From Bradyrhizobium iriomotense (GTDB taxonomy: Bacteria; Pseudomonadota; Alphaproteobacteria; Rhizobiales; Xanthobacteraceae), in the NCBI RefSeq assembly GCF_018130765.1, contig NZ_JAFCJZ010000009.1, forward strand, positions 1 to 64,000: a DNA stretch of 64,000 bases. The letters are read 5' to 3'. The notes under the pieces are model-generated. The model made no database searches and was not told the DNA's origin. It saw only the letters and a list, made by a program, of their open reading frames with translations. A program made the position numbers and the translations under genes. Each line of letters begins with the position of its first letter. Positions within the stretch are counted from its first letter, which is position 1. Of this stretch, positions 16,814 through 24,554 are shown piece by piece.

Positions 16814-17563
16814 TCACTTCGCCTGATAAAGCCTGAGATAGTTGGGCGAATACATCGCCGCATTCTTGAGCGCGTCGAGATCACCGATCGTCAAGGTCCG
16901 ATCCTTCAGCACGATCAGGCCGGACGCCCGCAATTCCTGGATCGTGCGGTTGAGATGAACCACCGACAGGCCGGTCGCGTCGGCCAGATCGGTCTGGGTC
17001 ACCGGAAGCGCGCAGGAATTGCCATCGACCAGGCCCACGGGGCGAAGCCGCTCGAAGATTTCGCAGAACAGATGGGCCACCCGCTCGAACGCCGCGCGCC
17101 GGCCGAGGTTGATGACCCATTCGCGCTGGATCGCGCTGTTCAGCAGCGTCTCGCACATGAAGGCTTCGGCCAGCGTGCGATTGGCCACCATCAGCTGTTC
17201 GAAGCGCGCACGCTTGATCTCGGCATAGGCAACCGGCGTTGCCGTCGTGATCGAATGATCCATGGTGGAAAGAAGATAAGCGTGGGCGTCGCAGGTCTCG
17301 CCCGGCAGGATGAAATTGACGATCTGCCGACGCCCGTCCTCCAGCGTCTTGTGGCGGAACAGCCAGCCCGAGAGCACGAGGCGGACGCTGTCGACGGGAT
17401 CGCCTTCGGCGATCAAGTCCTCGCCCGGCCCGGCACGCAACAAGCCTTCGAGAATGGCATGTTCCAGCGCAGCGGCGTCCTCGTCAGACAGCGGGCGCAA
17501 GGCGTTGAAGCGGCGAAAGACCGCCTGCGCCACACCGCCGTCGCTCCCGTGAGTCCGCATCAT
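16814..17563 (-). CDS. Crp/Fnr-family transcription regulator
   Basis: A 249-residue regulator with an N-terminal cyclic-nucleotide-like beta domain (GEDLIAEGDPVDSVRLVLSG...LPGETCDAHAYLL) and a C-terminal winged helix (LPVTQTDLADATGLSVVHLN RTIQELRASGLI). It lacks the N-terminal cysteine cluster of Fnr. This subgroup is abundant in Bradyrhizobium, usually with unknown effectors. The ATG at 17563 overlaps the stop of the CheB-CheR hybrid kinase by four bases (ATGA), so the two are translated together and the regulator may be an output of, or checked by, that sensor. Confidence 0.92.
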   Translation of the reverse strand: MMRTHGSDGGVAQAVFRRFNALRPLSDEDAAALEHAILEGLLRAGPGEDLIAEGDPVDSVRLVLSGWLFRHKTLEDGRRQIVNFILPGETCDAHAYLLSTMDHSITTATPVAYAEIKRARFEQLMVANRTLAEAFMCETLLNSAIQREWVINLGRRAAFERVAHLFCEIFERLRPVGLVDGNSCALPVTQTDLADATGLSVVHLNRTIQELRASGLIVLKDRTLTIGDLDALKNAAMYSPNYLRLYQAK

Positions 17564-20500
17564 CCCTCCATCGACGGCGTATGGAAGGTACGCCTGGTCA
17601 GGGGGATCGCGATCAGGCAGGTGAGGCCGGATGCGTTGAACGACATGGTCGTCTGCCCCTTCAGCTCGAACGCAAGAGTGCGCTCCAGAAGCTCGGTGCC
17701 GAAACCCTTGCGCGGTGGCGGCGTCACCGCCGGACCGCCCCGCTCACGCCATTCGAACAGCAGTTGCGGAGGCTCGACGGCTCCGTCGATATGCCACGAG
17801 ATTTCGAGCCGACCGCCGGGCTGGCTCAACGCGCCGTATTTGAGCGCGTTGGTCGCAAGCTCGTGGATCGCGAGCGCAAAGGTCTCTGCCGCCTTCGGCT
17901 GGAAGCGTACCGCAGGCCCGGAGGCGCGCACCTGCTCGCCCTCATGGGCATTATAGGCCAGCAGCTCCTCGATCACCAGATATTCAAGATCGACGCCGCC
18001 CTCCGGATCGCGCGTCACCAGGGCCTGGGTGCGCGCGAAGGCATTGAGGCGCCCGTCGAGATGGGCGGCATATTCCTCGACCGTGGAGCTCGTCTCCGCG
18101 GAGCGGCGCGCGATCGACCGCACCACGCCCAGCGTATTGCGCACGCGGTGCTGAAGCTCGGCGAGGAGAAGGCGCTGCCGTTCCTCTGCGCGGGTGATCG
18201 CGGTGACGTCGATGAAGGTGATCACGACGCCGGCGATGAAATTGTCGATGCTGCGATAGGGTAGGATGCGGACGATGTAGCGCGTGCCGCTGTCGGGCGC
18301 GGTCAGTTCGCGTTCGGCGCTGGCGAGCGTGCGCAGGACGCGGCGTACGTCGTCGTAGAGCTCCTCGATCGGAATACGCGCCTTGATGTGGGCGATCGGG
18401 CGGCCGACATCGGTCTCGACCAGATGCAGGATGTGCGTGATCGCGGGGGTGAAGTTCATCACGCGGAGATCGTTGTCGAGGAAGACGGTTGCGATCTGCG
18501 TGCTTTCGAGGAAATTCTTGAGGTCGCTGGTGGCGCGGGTCAGCTCCTGAACCCGGTGCGCCAGCTCGCCATTGACGGTGGTCAATTCCTCGTTGACCGA
18601 TTGCAGCTCCTCGCGCGAGGTCTCCAGCTCCTCGTTGGCGGATTGCAGCTCTTCATTGAGCGATTGATATTCCTCGTTCGAGGATTTCAGCTCTTCGTTG
18701 GTGCTTTCGAGCTCTTCGATCGTTGCCTGGAGGCGCTCGCGGGTCGCCCGCAATTCACCTTCGAGACGTTCGACATGCTCGGTCCGCACCAGCACGCCGG
18801 GATTGTTCTCGGGGGCGTCGGCGACGGGCGCCGGGCCATCCTTGAACAGGACGATGAAATTGCGATGACCGCCGGCGCCATCCTGGATCGGCTCCACGGT
18901 GATGTCGACGAGAACGCGATGGCCGTTGACGCCGAGCTGGATCTGCTCGGCATGGGCGGACTCGTTGGTTTCCGATGCGCGGGAGAGGGCGGTGCGCAGC
19001 TCCAGCCTGAGATCGCGATGCACCAGCTGGAGCAGATCGAGCGAGGCGGCGCCGGCCGTCGGCTCGATGTAGCGTCCGGTGCGCCCGGAAAAATGCAGGA
19101 TCTGGAAATTGTCGTCCGTGATCACATAGGCCGGCGCATACCGTTCCGCGACGCGCTGGGCGCGGCGTTCGAGGCCCACGTCCGGCCCGAACGAGCGGGC
19201 CGGCTGCACCTCGACCGGCGCACGCCCTGCCGAGGCCGAGATTGGAAATTCGGGCGGCAGCCGCGTGCCGGTGTCGAGCTTCCTGAAGATGCGGGCGCGA
19301 CGATCGACCGGCGCAAACAGCTTCGGGTGCCGCGTCACGTTCTCTGAGTTGCCGAGGAACAGGAAGCGCTCGGGCAGCAACGCGAAATGGAACAGCGGGA
19401 TCACCCGGTTCTGAAGCTCTGCGTTGAGATAGATCAGCAGGTTGCGGCAGGAGACGAGATCGAGCTTGGAGAACGGGGCGTCCTTGATCACGTTGTGCTG
19501 GGAGAAGATGCACATCTCCCGCAATTCCTTCACCACGCAATAGGTGTCGCCCTCGCGCACGAACCAGCGCGCCAGGCGCTCGGGAGACATGTCCTGCTCG
19601 ATATTGGTGCGGTAGCGCCCGACGCGGGCGGTGGCGAGCGCCCGGCCGTCGATGTCGGTTGCGAAGATCTGCACCTGGGGAGCGGAATCGAGCGTCGCCA
19701 TGTGCTCGCGCAGCAGGATGCCGATCGAATAGGCCTCTTCGCCGGTCGCGCAGCCCAGCACCCAGACGCGGACCTGCTGGCCGTTTCCCTTGGCCCCGAA
19801 GATATTCGGGATGATCTGCGTCTCGAGCACTTCGAACTCGCGCTTGTCGCGGAAGAACTCGGTGACGCCGATCAGGAGGTCATTGAAGAGGTTCTGGGCC
19901 TCGTCCTTGTCGGTGCGCAGGAAGTCGACATAGGCGGTGATCTCCTCGATCTGCACGACCTGCATGCGCCGCTGCACGCGGCGCAGGAAGGTGTTCTGCT
20001 TGTAGCCGTGGAAATCGTTGCCGGTCTTGTTGCGCAGGATGTCGGCGATGCGCGACAGCGAGGTCGCCGCCGCAGCCAGGACCTCGTCGAATCCCTGCTT
20101 CTCCTCCAGCCGCCGGAGATGGCGGGCATAGACCTGGATGTGCTCCGGGATGTCCTCCGGTGGCAGGACGTAGTCCGCGATCGCCGCCGGCTTGTTGCTG
20201 TCGACCAGATGGTCGGACGACTCGTCGCCGGCCAATCTTTCCGCAATGGCGAGGCCGCCGTGGTCCTTCAGCGTAGCCGTGCCGAGCGTGCCGTCGGCGC
20301 CGGTCCCGCTCAAGAGAACGCCGATGGATTGCTCGGCACGCTCTTCGGCGAGCGATACCAGGAAACTGTCGATGGTGGCCCGTTCGCCCGGACCCTGTTC
20401 GGCCTTGCGGACCGCAAAGCGCCCGCCCTGGATCGTGGTGATCATGGCCGCCGGGCTGAGATAGATCGCGCCCCCTTCCACCGCCATTGCATCGCGGACA

Positions 20501-20730
20501 TCGGCGAAACGCGCGCCGTCGGCGCGCTGGATGATGCTGCGCAACCGCCCGTCGTCGAGCACCTCGGCGTTCTGGAGGACAAGAACCACCGCCTGGTCGT
20601 CGCTCAATGTCAGCTTGGCGAAGAACCGCTCGATGCTGTCGATTGCGCCGGCCGATGCCCCCACGCCGATGACCAACGGGGCCTTGGCCTGAGGCTCCGG
20701 CTCCCCCGCCGTCTTGCCGACTTCGTCCAT
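17560..20730 (-). CDS. CheB-CheR-PAS-HWE histidine kinase hybrid
   Basis: A 1056-residue cytoplasmic signalling protein. Order of parts: CheB methylesterase-like domain (about 18-200), CheR methyltransferase (about 225-490, SAM-binding GCATGEEAYSI and CRNLLIYL), a PAS-like region, a heptad-rich coiled coil (ESTNEELKSSNEEYQSLNEE onward), a second PAS domain, and an HWE-type kinase (phospho-His in ELQHRVRNTLG, ATP-binding HELATNALKYGAL, and the WRERGGP element). In the CheB part, Ser26 and Asp146 are present, but the catalytic histidine position is Asn54 (VLQNAEV instead of a QH motif), so esterase activity is doubtful. I chose the ATG at 20730; the longer frame needs a TTG at 20781. Confidence 0.93.
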   Translation of the reverse strand: MDEVGKTAGEPEPQAKAPLVIGVGASAGAIDSIERFFAKLTLSDDQAVVLVLQNAEVLDDGRLRSIIQRADGARFADVRDAMAVEGGAIYLSPAAMITTIQGGRFAVRKAEQGPGERATIDSFLVSLAEERAEQSIGVLLSGTGADGTLGTATLKDHGGLAIAERLAGDESSDHLVDSNKPAAIADYVLPPEDIPEHIQVYARHLRRLEEKQGFDEVLAAAATSLSRIADILRNKTGNDFHGYKQNTFLRRVQRRMQVVQIEEITAYVDFLRTDKDEAQNLFNDLLIGVTEFFRDKREFEVLETQIIPNIFGAKGNGQQVRVWVLGCATGEEAYSIGILLREHMATLDSAPQVQIFATDIDGRALATARVGRYRTNIEQDMSPERLARWFVREGDTYCVVKELREMCIFSQHNVIKDAPFSKLDLVSCRNLLIYLNAELQNRVIPLFHFALLPERFLFLGNSENVTRHPKLFAPVDRRARIFRKLDTGTRLPPEFPISASAGRAPVEVQPARSFGPDVGLERRAQRVAERYAPAYVITDDNFQILHFSGRTGRYIEPTAGAASLDLLQLVHRDLRLELRTALSRASETNESAHAEQIQLGVNGHRVLVDITVEPIQDGAGGHRNFIVLFKDGPAPVADAPENNPGVLVRTEHVERLEGELRATRERLQATIEELESTNEELKSSNEEYQSLNEELQSANEELETSREELQSVNEELTTVNGELAHRVQELTRATSDLKNFLESTQIATVFLDNDLRVMNFTPAITHILHLVETDVGRPIAHIKARIPIEELYDDVRRVLRTLASAERELTAPDSGTRYIVRILPYRSIDNFIAGVVITFIDVTAITRAEERQRLLLAELQHRVRNTLGVVRSIARRSAETSSTVEEYAAHLDGRLNAFARTQALVTRDPEGGVDLEYLVIEELLAYNAHEGEQVRASGPAVRFQPKAAETFALAIHELATNALKYGALSQPGGRLEISWHIDGAVEPPQLLFEWRERGGPAVTPPPRKGFGTELLERTLAFELKGQTTMSFNASGLTCLIAIPLTRRTFHTPSMEG

Positions 20731-20883
20731 GATTGCCGCTACTCTCGTTGCCCGGGGACCAACGGGTTCCGGTTTCTGCAAATAGCAGAAATCGACGTCA
20801 TCCCAACAGCCAAAAGCGGAAAACGTTCGCGCCTCCGACGCGGTCCCGACGGTGCAAATCGCAAGGCGCGCGGCGCGGCCGTA

Positions 20884-21165
20884 TCAGGCGACCGCTGGCG
20901 GCACCTGGTCGACCTCCTGCTGGAGGTAGTTCACTCTCTGAATGATCAGGGTGCGATGCCGCTCCCATTCCACCAGGGTCTGCTTGAGCAGCTCCACCAG
21001 CCGTTCCGCCTGCCGGCAGTCATATCCGCCGGCCTGTAACTCCCGCACCCGATCCTCCTGCCTGCGGACGCGCTGCCAGCCTTCTTCGATATCGAGATCG
21101 GCTTTCTTCAGAAGCCGCTGCTCGTCGCGGAGTTGCCGGGTACGCTCGGTAAGGGATGCTGCCAT
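20884..21165 (-). CDS. Small coiled-coil protein, function unknown
   Basis: A 93-residue, mostly charged helical protein (TERTRQLRDEQRLLKKADLD ... LLKQTLVEWERHRTLIIQRV) with no recognisable catalytic motif. It follows the CheB methylesterase in the same operon: the longer reading, from a GTG at 21180, overlaps the cheB stop (GTGA), while the ATG at 21165 is the more conventional start. I cannot name a family. Its pairing with CheB and its proximity to the hybrid kinase suggest a scaffold or partner in this signalling unit, but that is inference. Confidence 0.7.
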   Translation of the reverse strand: MAASLTERTRQLRDEQRLLKKADLDIEEGWQRVRRQEDRVRELQAGGYDCRQAERLVELLKQTLVEWERHRTLIIQRVNYLQQEVDQVPPAVA

Positions 21166-21176
21166 GGCGGCGTTTC

Positions 21177-22181
21177 TCACTTCCCGCGCGGGACGGGAGG
21201 ATCAAGCGATTGTAGCACGACGCGCCGGATCATGTCGGCGTATTCGCGATATTCGACCGCGCGCCGCTCGTACATTTCGACCACGGCCGGCCTGCCGCTG
21301 CGACGGCCATCCGCGGCCATGCGCTGCACGAGCTCGGCCCGCTCCTCGATGATCCGGAGCGCGACGCGCAGGGCTTCATCGACTTGCCCTTCCTGCTCCT
21401 TGGCGAGGGCATCGGTGGTGTAGGCGTGGCCGACCTGACAGCGAAACCGCGTGGGATGAGCCTCTTTCACTTCGGAAAGGACCCCGCCGCAGGCGGGGCA
21501 TGTCAGCGCCGCCGGATCGGCAATGTCGGCCAGGATTGCGGAGCCAATTCTTTCACCCGCGGCGATTTCCACCTCCAGGCGGATATCCGGAGCGATCGGA
21601 CGTGCGGCCCCCGGCGGCTCCCGGGCAAGATCGCAGAGGACGTCGCCGAGCCGTGCGGCGGGAACGCAGCGGTCGGCGGTGGCTGCCTCCAGCGCGCGCT
21701 GCGGCATCTCCGCAGCGATCGCCTCCGAGGGGTCCTGCACGATCGTCATTCCGCCGCAGCGCTTGATTGCGTTGAGGCCGGCGGCCCCGTCCGAAAGCAA
21801 TCCGCTCAGCACCACCCCGATCACGCGCGGACCGTGATGCAGGGCGGCCGAGCGGAACAGCGCGTCGATCGCGGGTCGCACCATGTTCTCGCGCGGGCCG
21901 CGCCCGAGCCGGATTCGATCGTCCAAGAGCAGCAAATGATGGTCGGGGGCACCGAGATAGACGTGGCCGCGCTCGAACTTCATGCCGTCCACGGCCTGAT
22001 GCACCGGGAGCCTGCCGGCAGCAGCGGCCACGGTGGCCAGGATGCCGATGCCCTGCGCAGGTAGGTGGAGGACGATAAAGATGGCCGCCGGAACATCCGG
22101 ATGCAAATCCGCCAAAATCTGTGTCAGCGGCACCGTGGCTCCGGAGGAACCGCCGATGACAATGATGTCGCGGTTGCTCAT
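21177..22181 (-). CDS. Stand-alone CheB-type methylesterase with C-terminal extension
   Basis: A 334-residue protein whose first 185 residues are a CheB methylesterase domain without the usual N-terminal receiver. The catalytic triad appears intact: Ser in GGSSGAT (residue 12 or 13), His39 in IVLHLPAQG and Asp131 in SGLLSDGAAG. A C-terminal part contains a CxxC...C zinc-ribbon-like stretch (LTCPACGGVL ... FRCQVGHAYTTDAL) and a helical tail. This architecture is common in orphan signalling islands of rhizobia rather than in flagellar chemotaxis operons. The frame extends four codons to an ATG at 22193. Divergent from the lone receiver at 22265. Confidence 0.88.
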   Translation of the reverse strand: MSNRDIIVIGGSSGATVPLTQILADLHPDVPAAIFIVLHLPAQGIGILATVAAAAGRLPVHQAVDGMKFERGHVYLGAPDHHLLLLDDRIRLGRGPRENMVRPAIDALFRSAALHHGPRVIGVVLSGLLSDGAAGLNAIKRCGGMTIVQDPSEAIAAEMPQRALEAATADRCVPAARLGDVLCDLAREPPGAARPIAPDIRLEVEIAAGERIGSAILADIADPAALTCPACGGVLSEVKEAHPTRFRCQVGHAYTTDALAKEQEGQVDEALRVALRIIEERAELVQRMAADGRRSGRPAVVEMYERRAVEYREYADMIRRVVLQSLDPPVPRGK

Positions 22182-22264
22182 GGAACCCGCCATTCAATGC
22201 TTCGTTTGCACCAAGACGGCCTCGAGGCCTATGTTCCTATCCATTGCTGGGTGCTGGAGGAAAC

Positions 22265-22669
22265 ATGGCGCTATCGCCAACGTTGTCGCGCGGGCACGCC
22301 CCGTTGTCGGGACGTCGCATCCTCGTTGTCGAGGATGAGTATTTCCTCGCCGACGACATCAGCCGTGCGCTGCGGTCGGCGGGCGCGGAAATTGCCGGTC
22401 CGGTCGGCGTGCTTGACGATGCGCTCCCCATCATCAACGGCGGCGGTGTTCTCGACGGCGCAGTGCTCGACGTGAACCTTCGCAGCGAGATGGTCTTCCC
22501 GGTTGCGCAGGAGCTCAGGGCCCGCCAGGTGCCATTCGTGTTCACGACCGGCTACGACAAGGTCAGCATTGCTCCACAGTTTCACGACGTGTTGCTCTGG
22601 GAAAAGCCGATCGACGTTGCGGCGTTGGTCCGCGGCCTGGCTGGGTTGATCGGGAAGCCGAAGGCGTGA
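22265..22669 (+). CDS. Single-domain response regulator
   Basis: A 134-residue receiver domain without output domain. The acidic pocket is in VVEDEYFLADD, the phospho-acceptor aspartate in GAVLDVNLR, the conserved Thr in VFTTGYD and the lysine in LWEKPID, so it should be phosphorylatable. GGAGGA lies six bases before the ATG at 22265. It is transcribed away from the CheB gene, and its probable kinase is the HWE hybrid 1.5 kb away, since HWE kinases often signal through lone receivers of this type. The 56-codon gene at 22724 follows. Confidence 0.92.
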   Translation: MALSPTLSRGHAPLSGRRILVVEDEYFLADDISRALRSAGAEIAGPVGVLDDALPIINGGGVLDGAVLDVNLRSEMVFPVAQELRARQVPFVFTTGYDKVSIAPQFHDVLLWEKPIDVAALVRGLAGLIGKPKA

Positions 22670-22723
22670 GGCGCAGCGTCGCGCCGTTGCGCGAGCCCAG
22701 GACATGATCCAAGTGAGGTTCGA

Positions 22724-22894
22724 ATGATCTACATCCCCCGCGCGGGCGACGCGCAGCTCCTGTCCTTTTCCCGCGAACTGGTTCGCGATGCCCTTGAGAT
22801 ACTGCGCAACAGCGATCACATCGCAAAGGCGCAGCGTGTCCGTGATGAACTGGTTGCGCTCGGGCCGGTTCGCGGGGAGGGCGATCCGGCCTAA
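22724..22894 (+). CDS. Small hypothetical protein, 56 residues
   Basis: A 56-codon frame with a GTGAGG ribosome-binding site seven bases before its ATG. The product is soluble, helical and charged (LSFSRELVRDALEILRNSDH and IAKAQRVRDELVAL). It lies 54 bases after the lone receiver gene and probably shares its transcript. Codon choice is GC-rich at third positions, as in real genes here. No family recognised. Its stop overlaps, tail to tail, the stop of the micro-gene on the other strand. Confidence 0.6.
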   Translation: MIYIPRAGDAQLLSFSRELVRDALEILRNSDHIAKAQRVRDELVALGPVRGEGDPA

Positions 22895-23013
22895 AGCAGG
22901 CGGCTCCAGGTCAGCCACATAGCCACGGCAAGGCAAAGGGCGATCCCGAGATAGGGCAACGCCTGCGACGAGGCTTGGCGCAAGGAGTAACCCGTCAGCT
23001 CACCATCATCCAT
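22891..23013 (-). CDS. Putative 40-residue single-span membrane protein
   Basis: A 40-codon frame starting MDDGELTGYSLRQA and ending in one hydrophobic span (LPYLGIALCLAVAMWLTW). A GGGGGCG sequence lies about six bases upstream of the ATG. It overlaps the end of the 31-codon frame upstream by 19 bases in another frame, suggesting translational coupling. No family recognised; existence is supported only by the ribosome-binding site, membrane segment and arrangement. Confidence 0.5.
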   Translation of the reverse strand: MDDGELTGYSLRQASSQALPYLGIALCLAVAMWLTWSRLL

Positions 23014-23090
23014 ATGATCGCCCCCAGCATCACCAGGAAACCCAGCATCGCCGTAGCGATGAATGCCCGTTCGACGCGATCCATCGTCAT
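22995..23090 (-). CDS. Putative 31-residue membrane peptide
   Basis: A 31-codon frame with a good ribosome-binding site (GAGGGC, seven bases before the ATG). It encodes MTMDRVERAF followed by a single hydrophobic helix (FIATAMLGFLVMLGAIIWMM). It is the first of two overlapping micro-genes transcribed leftward. Function unknown; comparable single-span peptides often modulate membrane complexes, but nothing here shows that. Confidence 0.5.
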   Translation of the reverse strand: MTMDRVERAFIATAMLGFLVMLGAIIWMMVS

Positions 23091-23207
23091 CGTAGTGCCC
23101 TCATCCCGGAGACGATTTTGACGTTTTGTCGCGCCGAGTGCATTAGGCTATGTGAATCGCCAGCCGCTTTCTGAGCGATGGCCGGCCTGGTCCAAGCGAA
23201 GCTGCGC

Positions 23208-24467
23208 TTACGGCACTGCGGCAGCCGGAGGCGTTGCGCTGACGTTCGGCACCGTGGCCGGCCAGGGGCTGATCGGGTTGAGCGCCGACAAGGCGCAGGA
23301 TGACTTGAGCTGCGTCCAGGCCGGCGCGAGGCCCGTCAGGTCGATGTCGAATTTCGTCTCGTCCGTCTTGTCGTCGGGCATCGTCGTGGTCTCGCGGACA
23401 TGGAGGGAGCGGGAGGCCAGGACCGCCTTGACCATGTCGGCGTCGATGCTGCCGCGCCAGACCTCGTACTTGCCTGATCGCAGCGGTGACCCTCCGGCCT
23501 GCTTGTCCGTGGCGGTGTCCGCCGCTATCAGGATCGTGCTCTTGCCGGTGGAGGCCTCGTCGATTTCGGCCGCGAACCACAGCGGCACGCGCGTCCTGTT
23601 CTCGCACGACAGGCGCCACTCCATGGTCCGGAACGAAGAGGCGTTCTCCTTCTTCATCACCGCGATCTTGCGGACGTACGGCCGGGCGTCCTTTTCCAGC
23701 TTCCACGCCGTTTCGGCGAGCGGTCGCGTGTCGATCCCGAAACGATAGAGCTCGGCGCGCGTCAGCACGTGCAGGTTCTCGAACTTCACGGTCCGGATCA
23801 GGGCGTCGAGCTCGCGGCTGATTCCCATCGACGCGATGAACGCAGTGCGGTCGCGATCGGCGCTCGCCATTCGGCGCTGCCTCGCTTCGGCGACCACCTG
23901 CGGGGGCGGATCCCCATGAAAGCGCAGGACCAGCCTGGAGTTGTGGACCGCCAGCGCCGCGTCGGGCGCCACCTCGCGGGATGTCGCTCCGATGAACAGG
24001 TAACCGCAGGCCGAGTTGCACATCGCCTTGCGGGTGGTGAGCTCGGCCTCGGCCTCGACCTCGCCGCCTGCGTTCTTCACCTTCAGGCAGGCGGCGTCCA
24101 CCTGCGCGTTCGCCGCGCACGCCGTCACGATGGTGCGACCGACCCGGGCGATCGCCTTGCGACCGCGCAGCAGCCGCCCGATCGCGTAGGACTGCTCCAC
24201 GTTCCCGCCGGGCGAATAAAGGTAGATCGGACGCTGTGTGTTCTTGACGGCGGCGAGGAAGCGGCTAATGCGCGGAGCTGCGTCCCCGTCGATATCGCCC
24301 TCGATGGCGATCCAGCGGTCGCAGCCCGGCCCGCATGCATCAGGCGCCCCCTTGGCGAGATAGATCGTCAGCTTGGATGCAAATCCGGCTTTCTCCGACG
24401 GCGTTTCGGCGCGCAATACACCGGGATGCAACAGCGCGGCGACGGCAACTAGAATACGGGCGAGCAT
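23208..24467 (-). CDS. Periplasmic ClpP/crotonase-fold protein (COG3904-like)
   Basis: A 419-residue protein with signal peptide (MLARILVAVAALLHPGVLRA). The N-terminal 200 residues resemble the ClpP/SppA fold found in the predicted periplasmic proteins of COG3904: YLYSPGGNVEQSYAIGRLL (82-100), CNSACGYLFIGA with Ser152 as possible nucleophile, and LAVHNSRL with His175 as possible base. The C-terminal half (about 230-400) is unrelated to anything I recognise. An exported serine peptidase-like role is possible but no activity is known. It stands alone, with 87 bases to the MFS gene upstream. Confidence 0.75.
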   Translation of the reverse strand: MLARILVAVAALLHPGVLRAETPSEKAGFASKLTIYLAKGAPDACGPGCDRWIAIEGDIDGDAAPRISRFLAAVKNTQRPIYLYSPGGNVEQSYAIGRLLRGRKAIARVGRTIVTACAANAQVDAACLKVKNAGGEVEAEAELTTRKAMCNSACGYLFIGATSREVAPDAALAVHNSRLVLRFHGDPPPQVVAEARQRRMASADRDRTAFIASMGISRELDALIRTVKFENLHVLTRAELYRFGIDTRPLAETAWKLEKDARPYVRKIAVMKKENASSFRTMEWRLSCENRTRVPLWFAAEIDEASTGKSTILIAADTATDKQAGGSPLRSGKYEVWRGSIDADMVKAVLASRSLHVRETTTMPDDKTDETKFDIDLTGLAPAWTQLKSSCALSALNPISPWPATVPNVSATPPAAAVP

Positions 24468-24554
24468 GAAATGATCGACTATGCGGTGATGCCGATCCTG
24501 ACGCTATACGACGCTTGGCGCTTTCACAACTTGCGGTGGCGCTCCAATTCGCGT

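Noticed and set aside
19387..21039. 550-codon frame antisense to the CheB-CheR hybrid
   Set aside because: Shadow frame in a high-GC gene; the opposite strand encodes well-conserved CheR and CheB motifs.
22195..22264. Possible longer start of the receiver gene at 22244
   Set aside because: The ATG at 22265 has GGAGGA at correct spacing and begins the domain normally.
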